DNA from: Xenophilus aerolatus
GTDB lineage: Bacteria; Pseudomonadota; Gammaproteobacteria; Burkholderiales; Burkholderiaceae_C
Length of the DNA stretch: 64,000 nt
Direction: 5' to 3'
Assembly: GCA_030418545.1 (NCBI GenBank)
Contig: QAIB01000004.1
Span: forward strand, 434,001 to 498,000
How positions within the stretch are numbered: the stretch's first letter is position 1; the number at the start of each line of letters is the position of its first letter. The position numbers were made by a program, and so were the translations under genes. Positions 26,021-35,162 of this stretch are shown here, one piece after another. The notes under the pieces are model-generated. The model worked only from the letters and a program-made list of their open reading frames with translations, was not told the DNA's origin and did not search any database.

Positions 26021-27679
26021 ATGACGTTGCGCCGCCGCGATTTCATTGGCGCCTCCGCCGGCGCGCTGGCCCTGGCCGGCTGCGAATCGAGCCCGCCCAT
26101 CGACGGCGGCTTTACCGGCATCGACGTCGCGCGCGGCCATGCCTGGCGCGACGGTGCCGGCCGCGGCGCCGTTCCGGCCGAGACACGCCGCACGCGCGTG
26201 GTGGTCGCCGGCGGCGGCGTGGCCGGGCTGGCCGCAGCGCGGGCGCTGCGCCTGGCCGGCACCGACGACTTCGTGCTGCTCGAGCTGGAGGACGGCGCCG
26301 GCGGCAACGCCCGCGGCGGCCGCGTGCATGGCATCGCCTGCCCGCTGGGCGCGCACTACCTGCCGACGCCCGGGGACCCTGCGCACGAGGTGCAGGACCT
26401 GCTCGAGGAACTGGGCCTGCGCCGCCGCGTCGCCGGCCGCTGGGAATACGACGAGCGCCACCTGTGCCACAGCCCGCAGGAGCGGCTGTTCTTCCGCGGC
26501 GAGTGGCAGGACGGCCTGTTGCCCCTGCATGGCGTGGACGCCGGCACGCTGGCGCAGTACCGCCGCTTCGCACAGCGCGTCGACGCGCTGCAGCGCGAGG
26601 CGCACTTCACCATTCCCGCCTTCCGCGCGCCGGCCACGGCCGATGCGATGGCGGTGGCAATGGCGCTGGACGCCGAACCCTTCGCCACCTGGCTCGAGCG
26701 CGAGGGGCTGAGCGATCCGCAGCTGCGCTGGTACCTCGACTACTGCTGCCGCGACGATTACGGCGCCGGCATCGCGCACGTGTCGGCCTGGGCCGGCATC
26801 CACTACTTCGCCAGCCGGCACGGCTTCCATCCGCCAGGCGACCCGAGCGCCGAGGGCGGCGAGCGCGACGCCGTCCTCACCTGGCCCGAAGGCAATGGCT
26901 GGCTCACCCAGCGGCTGGCGGCGCCGCTGGGCGAGCGCCTGCGCACCGGCCATGCGGTGCTGCGCATCGCCGAAACGCGGCACGGGGTCGAGGTCGACGC
27001 CTGGGATGCCGCCACGCGTCGCGTCGTGCGCTGGCAGGCCGAGCGCTGCATCGTCGCCCTGCCCGCCTTCATCGCTGCGCGCGTGGTGGAGCAGGCACCG
27101 GATGTCCTGCGGCAGGCCGCCGCAGCGTTGCAGTACGCGCCTTGGCTGGTGGCCAACGTGCACCTGCGCGCACCGCTGCAGGACCGGCCCGGCGCCGCGC
27201 CGAGTTGGGACAACGTGGTCTACGGCACGCGCGGCCTGGGTTACGTCGACGCGCGCCACCAGGCGCTGGACCCGACGCCGCGTGCCACGGTGCTGAGCTG
27301 GTACCGGCCACTCGGCCCCAGTGGCTTCGACGGGGCCACGGCCGCCGAGGGGCGCCGTCGCCTGCTCGACGCGCCGTGGAGCGCGTGGCGCGACGAGCTG
27401 CTGGCCGAGCTGTCGGTGCCGCACCCCGACCTGCCACGGCTCGCCACGCGCATCGACATCACGCGTTACGGCCACGCGATGGCCATTCCCACCCCCGGGC
27501 TCTTGAGCCGAATCGGCCATTTGCGCCCGCCCCACGGGCGCGGTCCGCTATCAAATCAGGAGCGCGCCGTCCAAGTGCAGGGTCGGCTGGCCTTCGCGCA
27601 CGGCGACTGGGCGGGCTATTCGATCTTCGAGGAAGCCTTCACGCGCGGGCACCTCGCCGGTGTCGGGGCGGCCGCCTGA
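26021..27679 (+). CDS. Tat-exported FAD-dependent amine oxidase-like lipoprotein
   Basis: 552-residue flavin amine oxidase-type protein. The N-terminus has a twin-arginine motif (RRRDFIGAS) and a lipobox-like ALAGC at residues 18-22, so it is probably exported folded and lipid-anchored. The FAD-binding dinucleotide fold is near residue 60 (RVVVAGGGVAGLAAARAL), with LEDGAGGNARGGRVHG following as in amine oxidases. A closing GDWAGYSIFEEAFTRG fits the FAD-binding end. Residues about 495-513 come from a dispersed repeat inserted in frame. The start at 26021 lies 7 bp after spermidine synthase, which suggests a polyamine substrate, but no biochemical proof is visible. Confidence 0.8.
   Translation: MTLRRRDFIGASAGALALAGCESSPPIDGGFTGIDVARGHAWRDGAGRGAVPAETRRTRVVVAGGGVAGLAAARALRLAGTDDFVLLELEDGAGGNARGGRVHGIACPLGAHYLPTPGDPAHEVQDLLEELGLRRRVAGRWEYDERHLCHSPQERLFFRGEWQDGLLPLHGVDAGTLAQYRRFAQRVDALQREAHFTIPAFRAPATADAMAVAMALDAEPFATWLEREGLSDPQLRWYLDYCCRDDYGAGIAHVSAWAGIHYFASRHGFHPPGDPSAEGGERDAVLTWPEGNGWLTQRLAAPLGERLRTGHAVLRIAETRHGVEVDAWDAATRRVVRWQAERCIVALPAFIAARVVEQAPDVLRQAAAALQYAPWLVANVHLRAPLQDRPGAAPSWDNVVYGTRGLGYVDARHQALDPTPRATVLSWYRPLGPSGFDGATAAEGRRRLLDAPWSAWRDELLAELSVPHPDLPRLATRIDITRYGHAMAIPTPGLLSRIGHLRPPHGRGPLSNQERAVQVQGRLAFAHGDWAGYSIFEEAFTRGHLAGVGAAA
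27503..27561. repeat. Dispersed repeat copy D, inside the FAD oxidase gene
   Basis: AATCGGCC..TTGCGCCCGCCCCACGGGCGC..CCGCTATCAAATCAGG matches the family seen between genes at 44829 and 7451. It is read in frame, giving about 20 residues (RIGHLRPPHGRGPLSNQ) between a conserved strand and the FAD-binding end. Confidence 0.7.
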
Positions 27680-27691
27680 CGCGCCTTCGAC

Positions 27692-29224
27692 TCAGACGAC
27701 CGACGCGCCGCTCGCTTCGGTCGGCCGATGCGCATGCCGGTCGTCCGGCGGCGCCGTGACGATCGAATCGAGCGCCGGCACCGACGGCTTCAGCCGCGCG
27801 ATGTCCGGCCGCGGCCGTCGCAGCGTGGCGTCGGCGGCGAAGGCCGACTCCATCGCCTGCGCCGCGCCCAGCAGCGCCAGGTCGCCGCGGAAGCGCCCCG
27901 TCACCTGCAGGCCGAAGGGCATGCCCTGCGGATCGACACCGCAGGGCAGCGTGATCGACGGGTGCGTGGTCAGCGTGACCACGTAGGTCAGCGCCAGCCA
28001 GCGGTAGTAGTTGGCCTGCGGCCGGCCGTCGATCTCGGCCGCGAAGGGCTGCGTCCATGGGAAGGGCGACACCGGCGTGGTGGGCGAGAGCACGAGGTCG
28101 TAGCCCTCGAACACCTTCTGGAAGCGACCAAGGATGCGCGTCTGCTCGGTCTGCGCCCAGGCGCTGTCCAGCAGGCTCATCTTCACGCCCATCTCGTAGT
28201 TGGCGCGCGGGTTGGGGCCCAGGCTTTCCGGGTCGCGTTCGTAGGCCTCGCGCATGCCGGCCACGAAGGCCTCGGCGCGCAGTACGTCGAAGCAGCGGTG
28301 CACGTCCTGCGGCGCACCGAGGTCGATGCGCACCTCGTCGCAGGCCGCGAACAGGCCGGACATCGCGGCCATGCGCTCGCGCATCGTCCGGCGGATGGCC
28401 GGGTCGACGTCGCACAGGCCGAAGTCCTCGGTCCACGCCACGCGCAGGCGCGAGAGGTCCACGTCTGCAGGGCGCAGGAAGGCCGTCGCATCGAGCGGAT
28501 GGCTCAACGGATCGCCCGGGTGCGGGCCCGCGCTGGCGGCCAGCTGCAGGCAGGCATCGGCCACGTCGCGGCCCATCGGCCCGACGACCGAGATCGGCGA
28601 CCAGCCCAGCGGCTTGCGCACGCTCGGCACCACGCCCGGCGAAGGCCGGAAACCCACCACGCCGCACTTGGCGGCCGGGATGCGCAGCGATCCGCCCGTG
28701 TCCGAGCCGGTGGCCAGCGGCAGCAGGTCCAGCGCCAGCGCCGCGGCCGAGCCGCCGGAAGATCCGCCGGCGTTGAGCTTCGGGTCGAAGGGATTGCCGG
28801 TCGCGCCCCACACCGGGTTGCGGCTGTTGGCGCCGGCGCCCATCTCCGGGACATTGGTCTTGCCGACCACGATGGCGCCGGCCGCACGCAGGCGGCGCAC
28901 CAGCTCGATGTCCCGTGCCGGCACATGGTTGCGCAGGCTGGGCGTGCCCATGGTGGACAGCAGCCCGGCCGTGGGTTCCAGGTCCTTCACGCCCAGCGGC
29001 AGGCCGTGCAGCAGGCCCAGCGGCTCGCCGCGCATCACGGCCTGTTCGGCGGCCCGGGCTTCGGCGCGCGCCCGCTCGTAGCAGGTGGCGGTGATGGCGT
29101 TGACGAAGGGGTTGAGCCGCTCGATGCGCGCGATGCAGGCCTCAAGCAGTTCGACGGGCGAGAGCTGGCGCGCACCGATCAGGCGGCGCAGCTCGACGGC
29201 GGAGCTTTCGACGAGTTCCGACAC
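27692..29224 (-). CDS. Amidase (amidase-signature family)
   Basis: 510-residue Ser-cis-Ser-Lys hydrolase. The catalytic triad is visible as Lys in GLPLGVKDLEPT (near residue 85), Ser in GSDTGGSLRIPAA and Ser in NAGGSSGGSAAALAL. The N-terminus SPVELLEACIARIERLNP is typical. The start is a GTG at 29224 (VSELVESS), five bases after the first stop base of the Bug gene, so the two are coupled. It probably cleaves an amide imported with the help of the Bug protein. The LysR gene across the divergent promoter is the likely regulator. Substrate unknown. Confidence 0.88.
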   Translation of the reverse strand: MSELVESSAVELRRLIGARQLSPVELLEACIARIERLNPFVNAITATCYERARAEARAAEQAVMRGEPLGLLHGLPLGVKDLEPTAGLLSTMGTPSLRNHVPARDIELVRRLRAAGAIVVGKTNVPEMGAGANSRNPVWGATGNPFDPKLNAGGSSGGSAAALALDLLPLATGSDTGGSLRIPAAKCGVVGFRPSPGVVPSVRKPLGWSPISVVGPMGRDVADACLQLAASAGPHPGDPLSHPLDATAFLRPADVDLSRLRVAWTEDFGLCDVDPAIRRTMRERMAAMSGLFAACDEVRIDLGAPQDVHRCFDVLRAEAFVAGMREAYERDPESLGPNPRANYEMGVKMSLLDSAWAQTEQTRILGRFQKVFEGYDLVLSPTTPVSPFPWTQPFAAEIDGRPQANYYRWLALTYVVTLTTHPSITLPCGVDPQGMPFGLQVTGRFRGDLALLGAAQAMESAFAADATLRRPRPDIARLKPSVPALDSIVTAPPDDRHAHRPTEASGASVV

Positions 29225-29226
29225 CG

Positions 29227-30252
29227 TCAGTCCGCCCGGATGTCGGCGCGCTGCGCCACGGCGCGCATCAGCGGCAGCTCGCGCTCGATCTGCGCCAGCG
29301 AGGCCGCAGCGCCGGCAAAGGCGGGCTCGGCGCCCTGCGCCTGCAGCGCGGACTTGGCCGCGGGCGTGGCGATGATCTTCGCCAGCGCCTTCTCCAGCCG
29401 TTCGCGAACCGGTGCCGGCGTGCCCTTGGGCGCGACCAGCATGATCCAGGTGTCGGCGTCGATGTCCTTGTAGCCGGCCTCGGCGAAGGTCGGCACGTCG
29501 GGCAGCTGCGAGGACCGCTTGGCGGTGGTCACGGCGATGGCCTTCACCTTGCCGGCCTTGAGCTGCGGGATGGCCGCGGTGACGGTGTCGACCGAGAAGG
29601 GCACCTGGCCGCCGATCAGGTCGGTCATCGCCGGTGCGCTGCCCTTGTAGGGCACGTGCATCAGCTTGGCGCCCACGGCGTGCAGCACGATCTCGCCGGT
29701 GAAGTGCGAGGTGGTGCCGGCGCCGAAGGAGGCATACGAATACTTGTCGGGCGTGGCCTTGATCGCTGCGACGAATTCCTTGACGTTGTTGACCGGCACA
29801 TCCTTGTTGGCCAGCACGATCAGCGGAATGCGCGCGACGATCGCGATCGGGTCGAAGCTCTTGAGCGTGTCGTAGGGCAGGTTGCTGCGGATCGCCGGGT
29901 TGGCGGTGAAGGTCGAACCCGAGCCGAGGAACAGCGTGTAGCCGTCCGCCGGCGCCTTGGCGACCAGGCCGGCCGCGATGGCGGTACCGGCGCCGGGCCG
30001 GTTGTCGATGATGACCGGCTGGCCCAGTTCGTCCGACATCCGCTGGCCGACCAGGCGGCCGATGACGTCGGCACTCCCGCCCGGCGGGAAGGGGATGACC
30101 AGCGTGATCGGCTTGGCAGGCCACGCGGTTTGCGCGGTTGCCACGCCTGGCAGAGCGAGGCCGGCGGTGGCGAACAGACCGGCCGCCGCCAGTGCGAAGG
30201 CGCGGCGGCGCGCTCCCGGGGTGGCGGTGGGAACGTGGGGCGTGAGCTTCAT
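29227..30252 (-). CDS. Bug-family tripartite tricarboxylate transporter substrate-binding protein
   Basis: 341-residue periplasmic binding protein. A signal with twin-arginine character (RRRAFALAAAGLFATAG, cleavage near ATAQ, residue 41) is followed by WPAKPITLVIPFPPGGSADVIGRL, DNRPGAGTAIAAGLVAKAPADG and HVPYKGSAPAMTDLIGGQV, the Bug signature. No TctA/TctB membrane subunits are adjacent, as is common for Bug genes, so it may act with distant permeases or as a sensor. It forms a two-gene unit with the amidase and is divergent from a LysR gene with a shared palindromic operator. Confidence 0.92.
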   Translation of the reverse strand: MKLTPHVPTATPGARRRAFALAAAGLFATAGLALPGVATAQTAWPAKPITLVIPFPPGGSADVIGRLVGQRMSDELGQPVIIDNRPGAGTAIAAGLVAKAPADGYTLFLGSGSTFTANPAIRSNLPYDTLKSFDPIAIVARIPLIVLANKDVPVNNVKEFVAAIKATPDKYSYASFGAGTTSHFTGEIVLHAVGAKLMHVPYKGSAPAMTDLIGGQVPFSVDTVTAAIPQLKAGKVKAIAVTTAKRSSQLPDVPTFAEAGYKDIDADTWIMLVAPKGTPAPVRERLEKALAKIIATPAAKSALQAQGAEPAFAGAAASLAQIERELPLMRAVAQRADIRAD

Positions 30253-30335
30253 GGCAAGGCACCTTTCGACGACGACATCGGTCCATGCTAGAAACGCGCC
30301 TGCCGTGCAGCAAGCACAAGCTTCATAAAGTTTCG

Positions 30336-30350
30336 TTGCCCGAACGGCAA
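30336..30350. promoter_or_regulatory. LysR-type operator candidate, site 1
   Basis: TTGCCCGAACGGCAA has inverted half-sites TTGCC and GGCAA and fits the T-N11-A pattern; the symmetry extends to CGTTGCC / GGCAACG. It lies between the divergent Bug and LysR genes. A similar site is at 31339-31353. Confidence 0.6.
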
Positions 30351-30369
30351 CGCAAAGCCCACGTCAGCC

Positions 30370-31326
30370 ATGCCCGCCGCCCGTTCCCGTTCGCGCACGA
30401 GCGCCCGCCGATCCTTCAACCAGGGCGTGCTGCAGGAGGTCGCCTTGCGCTACTTCCTCGAGGTGGCGCGCGCCGGGTCGGTCACCGAGGCCGCGGCGCG
30501 GCTGGAGGTTGCGCCCTCGGCCGTCAGTCGCCAGATCGGGCGGCTCGAACGCGAGCTCGACACCCTGCTCTTCGAGCGCCGTGCGCGCGGCATGGCCCTC
30601 AACTCGGCCGGGGAGCTGCTGGCCGCGCATGCGCGGCGCGCGTGGCTCGACATCGAGCGCGTGGCCGACGACATCCTCGCCCTGCGCGGCCTGCGCCAGG
30701 GCGAGGTGCGCGTGGCGGCCACCGAAGGCTTCGCCTACGAGTTCCTGCCCGCGCTGGTGGCGCAGTTCCAGGCCCGCTGTCCGGGCATCCACTTCACGCT
30801 CGACATGTGCGTGCAGCGCGAGGTGGCCCGGCGCGTGCGCGAAGGCATCGCCGACATCGGCGTGACCGTGAGCCTGAGCTCCGAACGCGGGCTGAACGTC
30901 GAACTGCGCCACCCGGCGCCCGTGCTGGCCATCGTCGCGCCGGACCACCCGCTCGCCGCGCGGCGCCAGGTCTCGCTCGCGCAGGTGGTGGCGCATCCGC
31001 TGGCGCTGCCGGCGGCCACGTCCACGCTGCGCCAGCTGCTCGACATCAGCTGCAGCCGGCAGGGCCTGCCGATGGAGCCGGTCATCACCAGCGACCACCT
31101 CTACCCGCTCATCCAGTACGCGGCCTGCACCCGCGCCGTGACCTTCTGCGGCGAACTGGCACTGCGCCAGCAGCTGCACAACGGCAGCATCGTCGCGATC
31201 CCGCTGCGAGACCGCGAGATGAACGAGCGCCACTTCGAGGTCCAGACCATGGCCGGCCGGCACCTGCCCGATGCGGCGCGTGCCTTCATCGATCACCTGC
31301 GCGAGACGCTGGCGCGCGAGGGATGA
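30370..31326 (+). CDS. LysR-family transcriptional regulator
   Basis: 318-residue regulator with the helix-turn-helix at about residues 22-80 (LRYFLEVARAGSVTEAAARL then SAVSRQIGRLERELD) and a substrate-binding effector domain (GEVRVAATEGFAYEFLPAL). A short basic N-terminal extension (PAARSRSRTSARRS) precedes it. It is divergent from the Bug-amidase pair and followed by RidA and a DadA-like gene. Matching palindromes upstream and downstream of this gene suggest it controls both groups and itself. Confidence 0.9.
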   Translation: MPAARSRSRTSARRSFNQGVLQEVALRYFLEVARAGSVTEAAARLEVAPSAVSRQIGRLERELDTLLFERRARGMALNSAGELLAAHARRAWLDIERVADDILALRGLRQGEVRVAATEGFAYEFLPALVAQFQARCPGIHFTLDMCVQREVARRVREGIADIGVTVSLSSERGLNVELRHPAPVLAIVAPDHPLAARRQVSLAQVVAHPLALPAATSTLRQLLDISCSRQGLPMEPVITSDHLYPLIQYAACTRAVTFCGELALRQQLHNGSIVAIPLRDREMNERHFEVQTMAGRHLPDAARAFIDHLRETLAREG

Positions 31327-31338
31327 CAAGCCGATGCG

Positions 31339-31353
31339 TTGCCTGATGCGCAA
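31339..31353. promoter_or_regulatory. LysR-type operator candidate, site 2
   Basis: TTGCCTGATGCGCAA shares the TTGCC half-site and overall T-N11-A layout with site 1, within the inverted repeat GCGTTGC / GCAACGC (31336-31356). It lies 83 bases upstream of the RidA gene. Confidence 0.5.
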
Positions 31354-31435
31354 CGCAACATTCGGCGGCAGCGATCGCTGCGCGTCGGAGCCTGCCGAAT
31401 AATCCGGCCATCGTCCTCTCTGCTTATCCGTCGCC

Positions 31436-31789
31436 ATGCCGCAAGCGCCCGCACTTCCCTTTTCCAAGACCCGCCGCGTGGGCGAACTCGTGTTTCTTTC
31501 GGGCGAGCTGCCGCTCGTGCCCGACGGTGCCATGCCCGAGGGCATCGAGGCGCAGACCGCCCTGACCCTCGAGCGCATCGCAGCCACCCTGCAAAGCGAG
31601 GGGCTCGGGTTGAACGACGTGGTCTCGGTGACCGCGTACCTCGTGAACGCGGCCGACTTCGCCGGTTTCAACCGCGTCTATGCCGAGCATTTCGCCGAGC
31701 CCCGGCCGGTGCGCACCACGGTCCGCGCCGACCTCATGCTGCCCGGCGCGCTGCTCGAACTGACGGTGGTCGCGAGCCGCTCGCGATGA
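31436..31789 (+). CDS. RidA/YjgF/YER057c family protein
   Basis: 117-residue member of the Rid family, which hydrolyses reactive enamine/imine intermediates to keto acids and ammonia. Visible features are VGELVFLSGELPLVPDG, QTALTLERIAATLQSEG and the closing RTTVRADLMLPGALLELTVVA, with the Arg that binds the carboxylate. The stop overlaps the start of the FAD oxidase (ATGA). This pairing makes chemical sense, because the oxidase generates imines. Confidence 0.88.
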   Translation: MPQAPALPFSKTRRVGELVFLSGELPLVPDGAMPEGIEAQTALTLERIAATLQSEGLGLNDVVSVTAYLVNAADFAGFNRVYAEHFAEPRPVRTTVRADLMLPGALLELTVVASRSR

Positions 31790-33033
31790 GCCGCAGCGTG
31801 CTCGTGCTGGGCGCCGGCATGGTCGGCACCTGCACCGCCGTGCACCTGGCCATGCGCGGCCACGCGGTGGTGCTGGTCGACCGGCGCGCGCCCGGGCGCG
31901 AGACCTCGTACGGCAACGCCGGCATCATCCAGCGCGAGGCGGTCGCGCCCTACGCCTTTCCGCGCAGCATCGCCAAGCTGGCGGGCGTGGCGCTCAAGCG
32001 CGGCGCCGACGTCAACTACCACCTGGGCGCCCTGCCGCAGGTGGCCGCCGGGCTGGCACGCTACTGGCACAACTCCGGCACGGGCCGCTACCCGGCCATC
32101 GCCGAGGCCTATGCGCGCCTGATCGCGCACGCGACCGACGAGCACGCGCCGCTCATCGCCGCGGCCGGCGCCGACGACCTGGTGCGCCGCGAGGGCTACC
32201 TGCACATCTTCCGTGACGCCGCGTCGATGGACCTGGCCGCTGCCGCCGCGCAGGCGCTCTCGAGCCGCCATGGCCTGCGCACCGACCTGCTGGATGGCGC
32301 GGCCCTTGCCGCCGCGGAGCCTGCGCTGCGCACCCGCCTGGCCGGCGCGATCCACTGGCGCGACCCGTGGAGCGTGAGCGATCCGGGCGAGCTGGTCGCG
32401 CGCTATGCCGCGCACTTCCAGCGCCTGGGCGGCACGCTGGCCGAAGGCGACGCATCGACGCTGCGCCAGACCGCGACCGGCTGGGCCCTGCAGACGGAGG
32501 ACGGTCCGCTCGAAGCCGAACACGCGGTGGTGGCCCTGGGCCCCTGGGCCGATGCGCTGCTGCGTCCGCTGGGTTATCGGCTGCCGCTGTTCGTCAAGCG
32601 CGGCTACCACCGGCACTACCGTGGCGGCGCGGCACCGCGCCTGCCGCTGTACGACGTCGGCCGCGGCCTGGTGATCGCGCCCATGCAGCGCGGCGTGCGC
32701 ATCACCACCGGCGCCGAATTCGCGAAACAGGATGCACCGCCCACGCCCTGGCAGCTGGGACGTGCCGAAGCCCATGCCCGCGAGCTGCTCGAGCTGCCCG
32801 AAGCCGTGGAAGTCCAGCCCTGGCTGGGCGCGCGGCCCTGCACGGCCGACATGAAGCCCGTCATCGGCGCGGCGCCGCGCCACCGCGGCCTGTGGTTCAA
32901 CTTCGGGCACGCGCACCAGGGCTTCACGCTGGGCCCCGTGAGCGGCCGGCTGCTGGCGGAGCTGATCGACGGCGAGACGCCGGTGGTCGATCCGGCGCCG
33001 TATTCGGCGCACCGATTCCTGTCGCGCCACTGA
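31786..33033 (+). CDS. DadA-like FAD-dependent D-amino acid oxidoreductase
   Basis: 415-residue DAO-superfamily flavoenzyme. The N-terminal FAD fold is VLVLGAGMVGTCTAVHLAMRG, followed by SYGNAGIIQREAVAPYAFP as in D-amino acid dehydrogenase small subunits, and a C-terminal GARPCTADMKPVIGAAP with FNFGHAHQGFTLGP. No signal peptide, so cytoplasmic or peripheral. Start and RidA stop overlap by one base step. It likely oxidises an amino or imino acid released by the neighbouring amidase pathway; the substrate is inferred. Confidence 0.87.
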   Translation: MSRSVLVLGAGMVGTCTAVHLAMRGHAVVLVDRRAPGRETSYGNAGIIQREAVAPYAFPRSIAKLAGVALKRGADVNYHLGALPQVAAGLARYWHNSGTGRYPAIAEAYARLIAHATDEHAPLIAAAGADDLVRREGYLHIFRDAASMDLAAAAAQALSSRHGLRTDLLDGAALAAAEPALRTRLAGAIHWRDPWSVSDPGELVARYAAHFQRLGGTLAEGDASTLRQTATGWALQTEDGPLEAEHAVVALGPWADALLRPLGYRLPLFVKRGYHRHYRGGAAPRLPLYDVGRGLVIAPMQRGVRITTGAEFAKQDAPPTPWQLGRAEAHARELLELPEAVEVQPWLGARPCTADMKPVIGAAPRHRGLWFNFGHAHQGFTLGPVSGRLLAELIDGETPVVDPAPYSAHRFLSRH

Positions 33034-33136
33034 TCGCAGGCGCTTGCGCTGTGCGGCAGGGCGACGCCTGTCGGGCGGCCGTGGGTTCGGCGGGGCTTTG
33101 CTGGACGGTCGGTTCCATCGACGGGACACTTTCGCC

Positions 33137-35134
33137 ATGCAAGCAATGGGCATGGGCAAGACGCTGGTGGTGGCGGGGATCGCGCTGGCCGCCTGCGGCG
33201 GCGTCGCGGTCGGCACGCCGCCGAGCATGGCCGCGGCGCACGCGGCCGGGACGGGATCGACGACGGTGGCTCAGGCCCCCGCGGCGCGAAACACCGAGAG
33301 GACAACGCCGGTCGGCAGCGGGGGCGCACAGCGTGCCTTCAGCGTCGACGACGCCGCCGCCTACCGTGCCATGGCGGCCGCGATGGGCCAGGCCGCCGGC
33401 ATCGACTACCGCTACGGTCCCGCGCCCTCGGCCTACGGCACCACCGGCAACGACGGCCTGCCGACCTGGTCGAAGCGCGCCGACCATGCCTTCGTGTCCG
33501 ATCGCCAGGGCGGCAAGCGCGGTTGCGATCCGGCCTTCTGCGGCACATGGCAGGTCGGCACGTGGAGCAACGAGGTCGGGGACTTCGCCTCCAACGTCGG
33601 CCACGTCGCCTACATCCCGGAGTCGCCATCGCAGCGCCTGGGCATGGCCGGCCTGGGGATCAGCTCGACCAGCAACGAGGTGTTCTCGCAGCGACCGGAG
33701 CTGATGTGGGTCTACTACGGCGGTGGCCTGGACGAGATCAACGCCCTCGCGTACCGCCGTGCCGGTGCGCCGATCGGCAACCCGGTCGGCGTGGCGCGGT
33801 GCGAAGGCCGGCCCGGCTGGTGCATGAACGGCCTGATGGTGTTCGACAACGGCTTCATCGGCTTCGCGCAGTCCAACACCTCGACCAACAAGGCCAGTGC
33901 CCGGCTGGCGCCGGGCAAGGTGCCCACGGCGGTGGCGGTGACCAACAGCAACGAGTTCGCCCTGATCACCGTGTGGGACACGGTCAACCTGCGCGGCGAA
34001 GTCGCCGTGGTGGCACTGGCCGGCCTGTGCGAAGGTTGCACGCCGGCCAAGCCGGCTTCGCCCAGCTCATGGTGGGGCGAGTGGCAGGGGCTCTACCCCG
34101 GCCTGCCCAACCTCGGCAACACCGCGTACATGAAGGTGCTGGGCTACGTCCCGCTGCCGGCGGACATGAAGGCGCCGACGGACATCTCGGTCACCACGGG
34201 CCTGAGCCGGGAAGCCTACCTGCCGGCCGGCGTTCCCGGCCGGGAGTCGACGTACGACCTGTTGCTGAGCAACGCGGCCCATCGCGCGAGCTTCCGGTCC
34301 GGCGGCCGCAACTTCAACAGCTACGCCAAGGCCGGCCTCGCGGTGGTGGCCTCCAAGTCCGAGCAGAAGGTGGCCTTCCTGGATCTGCGGCCCTTGTTCG
34401 CCTACTACCAGCGCATGTACTTCGGCACCGAGGCGGACTACGGGGTGACGACCTCGGTCGGCCCCGCCGACGCGCAATGGCCGCGCACCTTCGCCGCCGC
34501 GCCCGGGCAGACCCCCACCGTCATCAAGACGGTGGCGATGGGCGCCCCGCCCACGGCCGTGAAGACCTATGCCTGGGGCACCCACCGGCGCGCCTGGGTG
34601 GCCACGCAGGACGGACGGCTGCACATCTTCAACCTGGGCGACTACCCCACCGCCGGCAGCGGATCGGCCGCGAGCATCGTGGAGGTCGGCGCCGTGGCCG
34701 TGGGCCGCAATCCGACGGGCATCGCGCTGGTCAAGGAGAAGGCCGGCAACGCCGTCTATCCGGACATCACCCGCGAGGTGATCGTCACCTCGCGCGGCGA
34801 CCGGCGACTGCAATGGGTGCGCTTTGCCGCCAACGGCAACAGCGGGCAGGTGGTGCGCACCCTGCAGGACACGCGCATGGTCGACCCGATCGCGGCGGAG
34901 GACACGGACAACCACGGAAGCGAGTCGTACGTGGTCTCGGTGGCCGACTACGGCGGCCGCGCGCTGCGCAACTACCGCTACGGGCCGGTGATCATGCACA
35001 ACTACGGCGGCAGCGCCTGCGCCGCTCCCAGCGGCTGCGGCATGGGAAGAAGCAACGGAGACCCCTTCGAGTACGGCGGCGAATTCGCCCTGCCCGGCGG
35101 ACCCTTCCGGGTCGTGTCCGCCAACATCCCCTGA
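33137..35134 (+). CDS. Large lipoprotein, probable beta-propeller (copy 1)
   Basis: 665-residue protein of unrecognised family, with a lipobox LAACGG near residue 15-20 after a short signal. From about residue 75 it is very similar to the protein at 36676-38730. Repeating units of roughly 60-80 residues with strand patterns such as PTAVAVTNSNEFALITVWD, GLAVVASKSEQKVAFLDLR and HRRAWVATQDGRLHIFNL suggest a beta-propeller of YVTN/lactonase type. Cysteines are mostly paired (RGCDPAFCG, RCEGRPGWCM, CEGCTP), fitting an extracytoplasmic location. It may start at the ATG 33137 or 9 bases later. Role unknown. Confidence 0.72.
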   Translation: MQAMGMGKTLVVAGIALAACGGVAVGTPPSMAAAHAAGTGSTTVAQAPAARNTERTTPVGSGGAQRAFSVDDAAAYRAMAAAMGQAAGIDYRYGPAPSAYGTTGNDGLPTWSKRADHAFVSDRQGGKRGCDPAFCGTWQVGTWSNEVGDFASNVGHVAYIPESPSQRLGMAGLGISSTSNEVFSQRPELMWVYYGGGLDEINALAYRRAGAPIGNPVGVARCEGRPGWCMNGLMVFDNGFIGFAQSNTSTNKASARLAPGKVPTAVAVTNSNEFALITVWDTVNLRGEVAVVALAGLCEGCTPAKPASPSSWWGEWQGLYPGLPNLGNTAYMKVLGYVPLPADMKAPTDISVTTGLSREAYLPAGVPGRESTYDLLLSNAAHRASFRSGGRNFNSYAKAGLAVVASKSEQKVAFLDLRPLFAYYQRMYFGTEADYGVTTSVGPADAQWPRTFAAAPGQTPTVIKTVAMGAPPTAVKTYAWGTHRRAWVATQDGRLHIFNLGDYPTAGSGSAASIVEVGAVAVGRNPTGIALVKEKAGNAVYPDITREVIVTSRGDRRLQWVRFAANGNSGQVVRTLQDTRMVDPIAAEDTDNHGSESYVVSVADYGGRALRNYRYGPVIMHNYGGSACAAPSGCGMGRSNGDPFEYGGEFALPGGPFRVVSANIP

Positions 35135-35162
35135 GCACCGCGGCCGTCGGGCCGGCTGCGAT

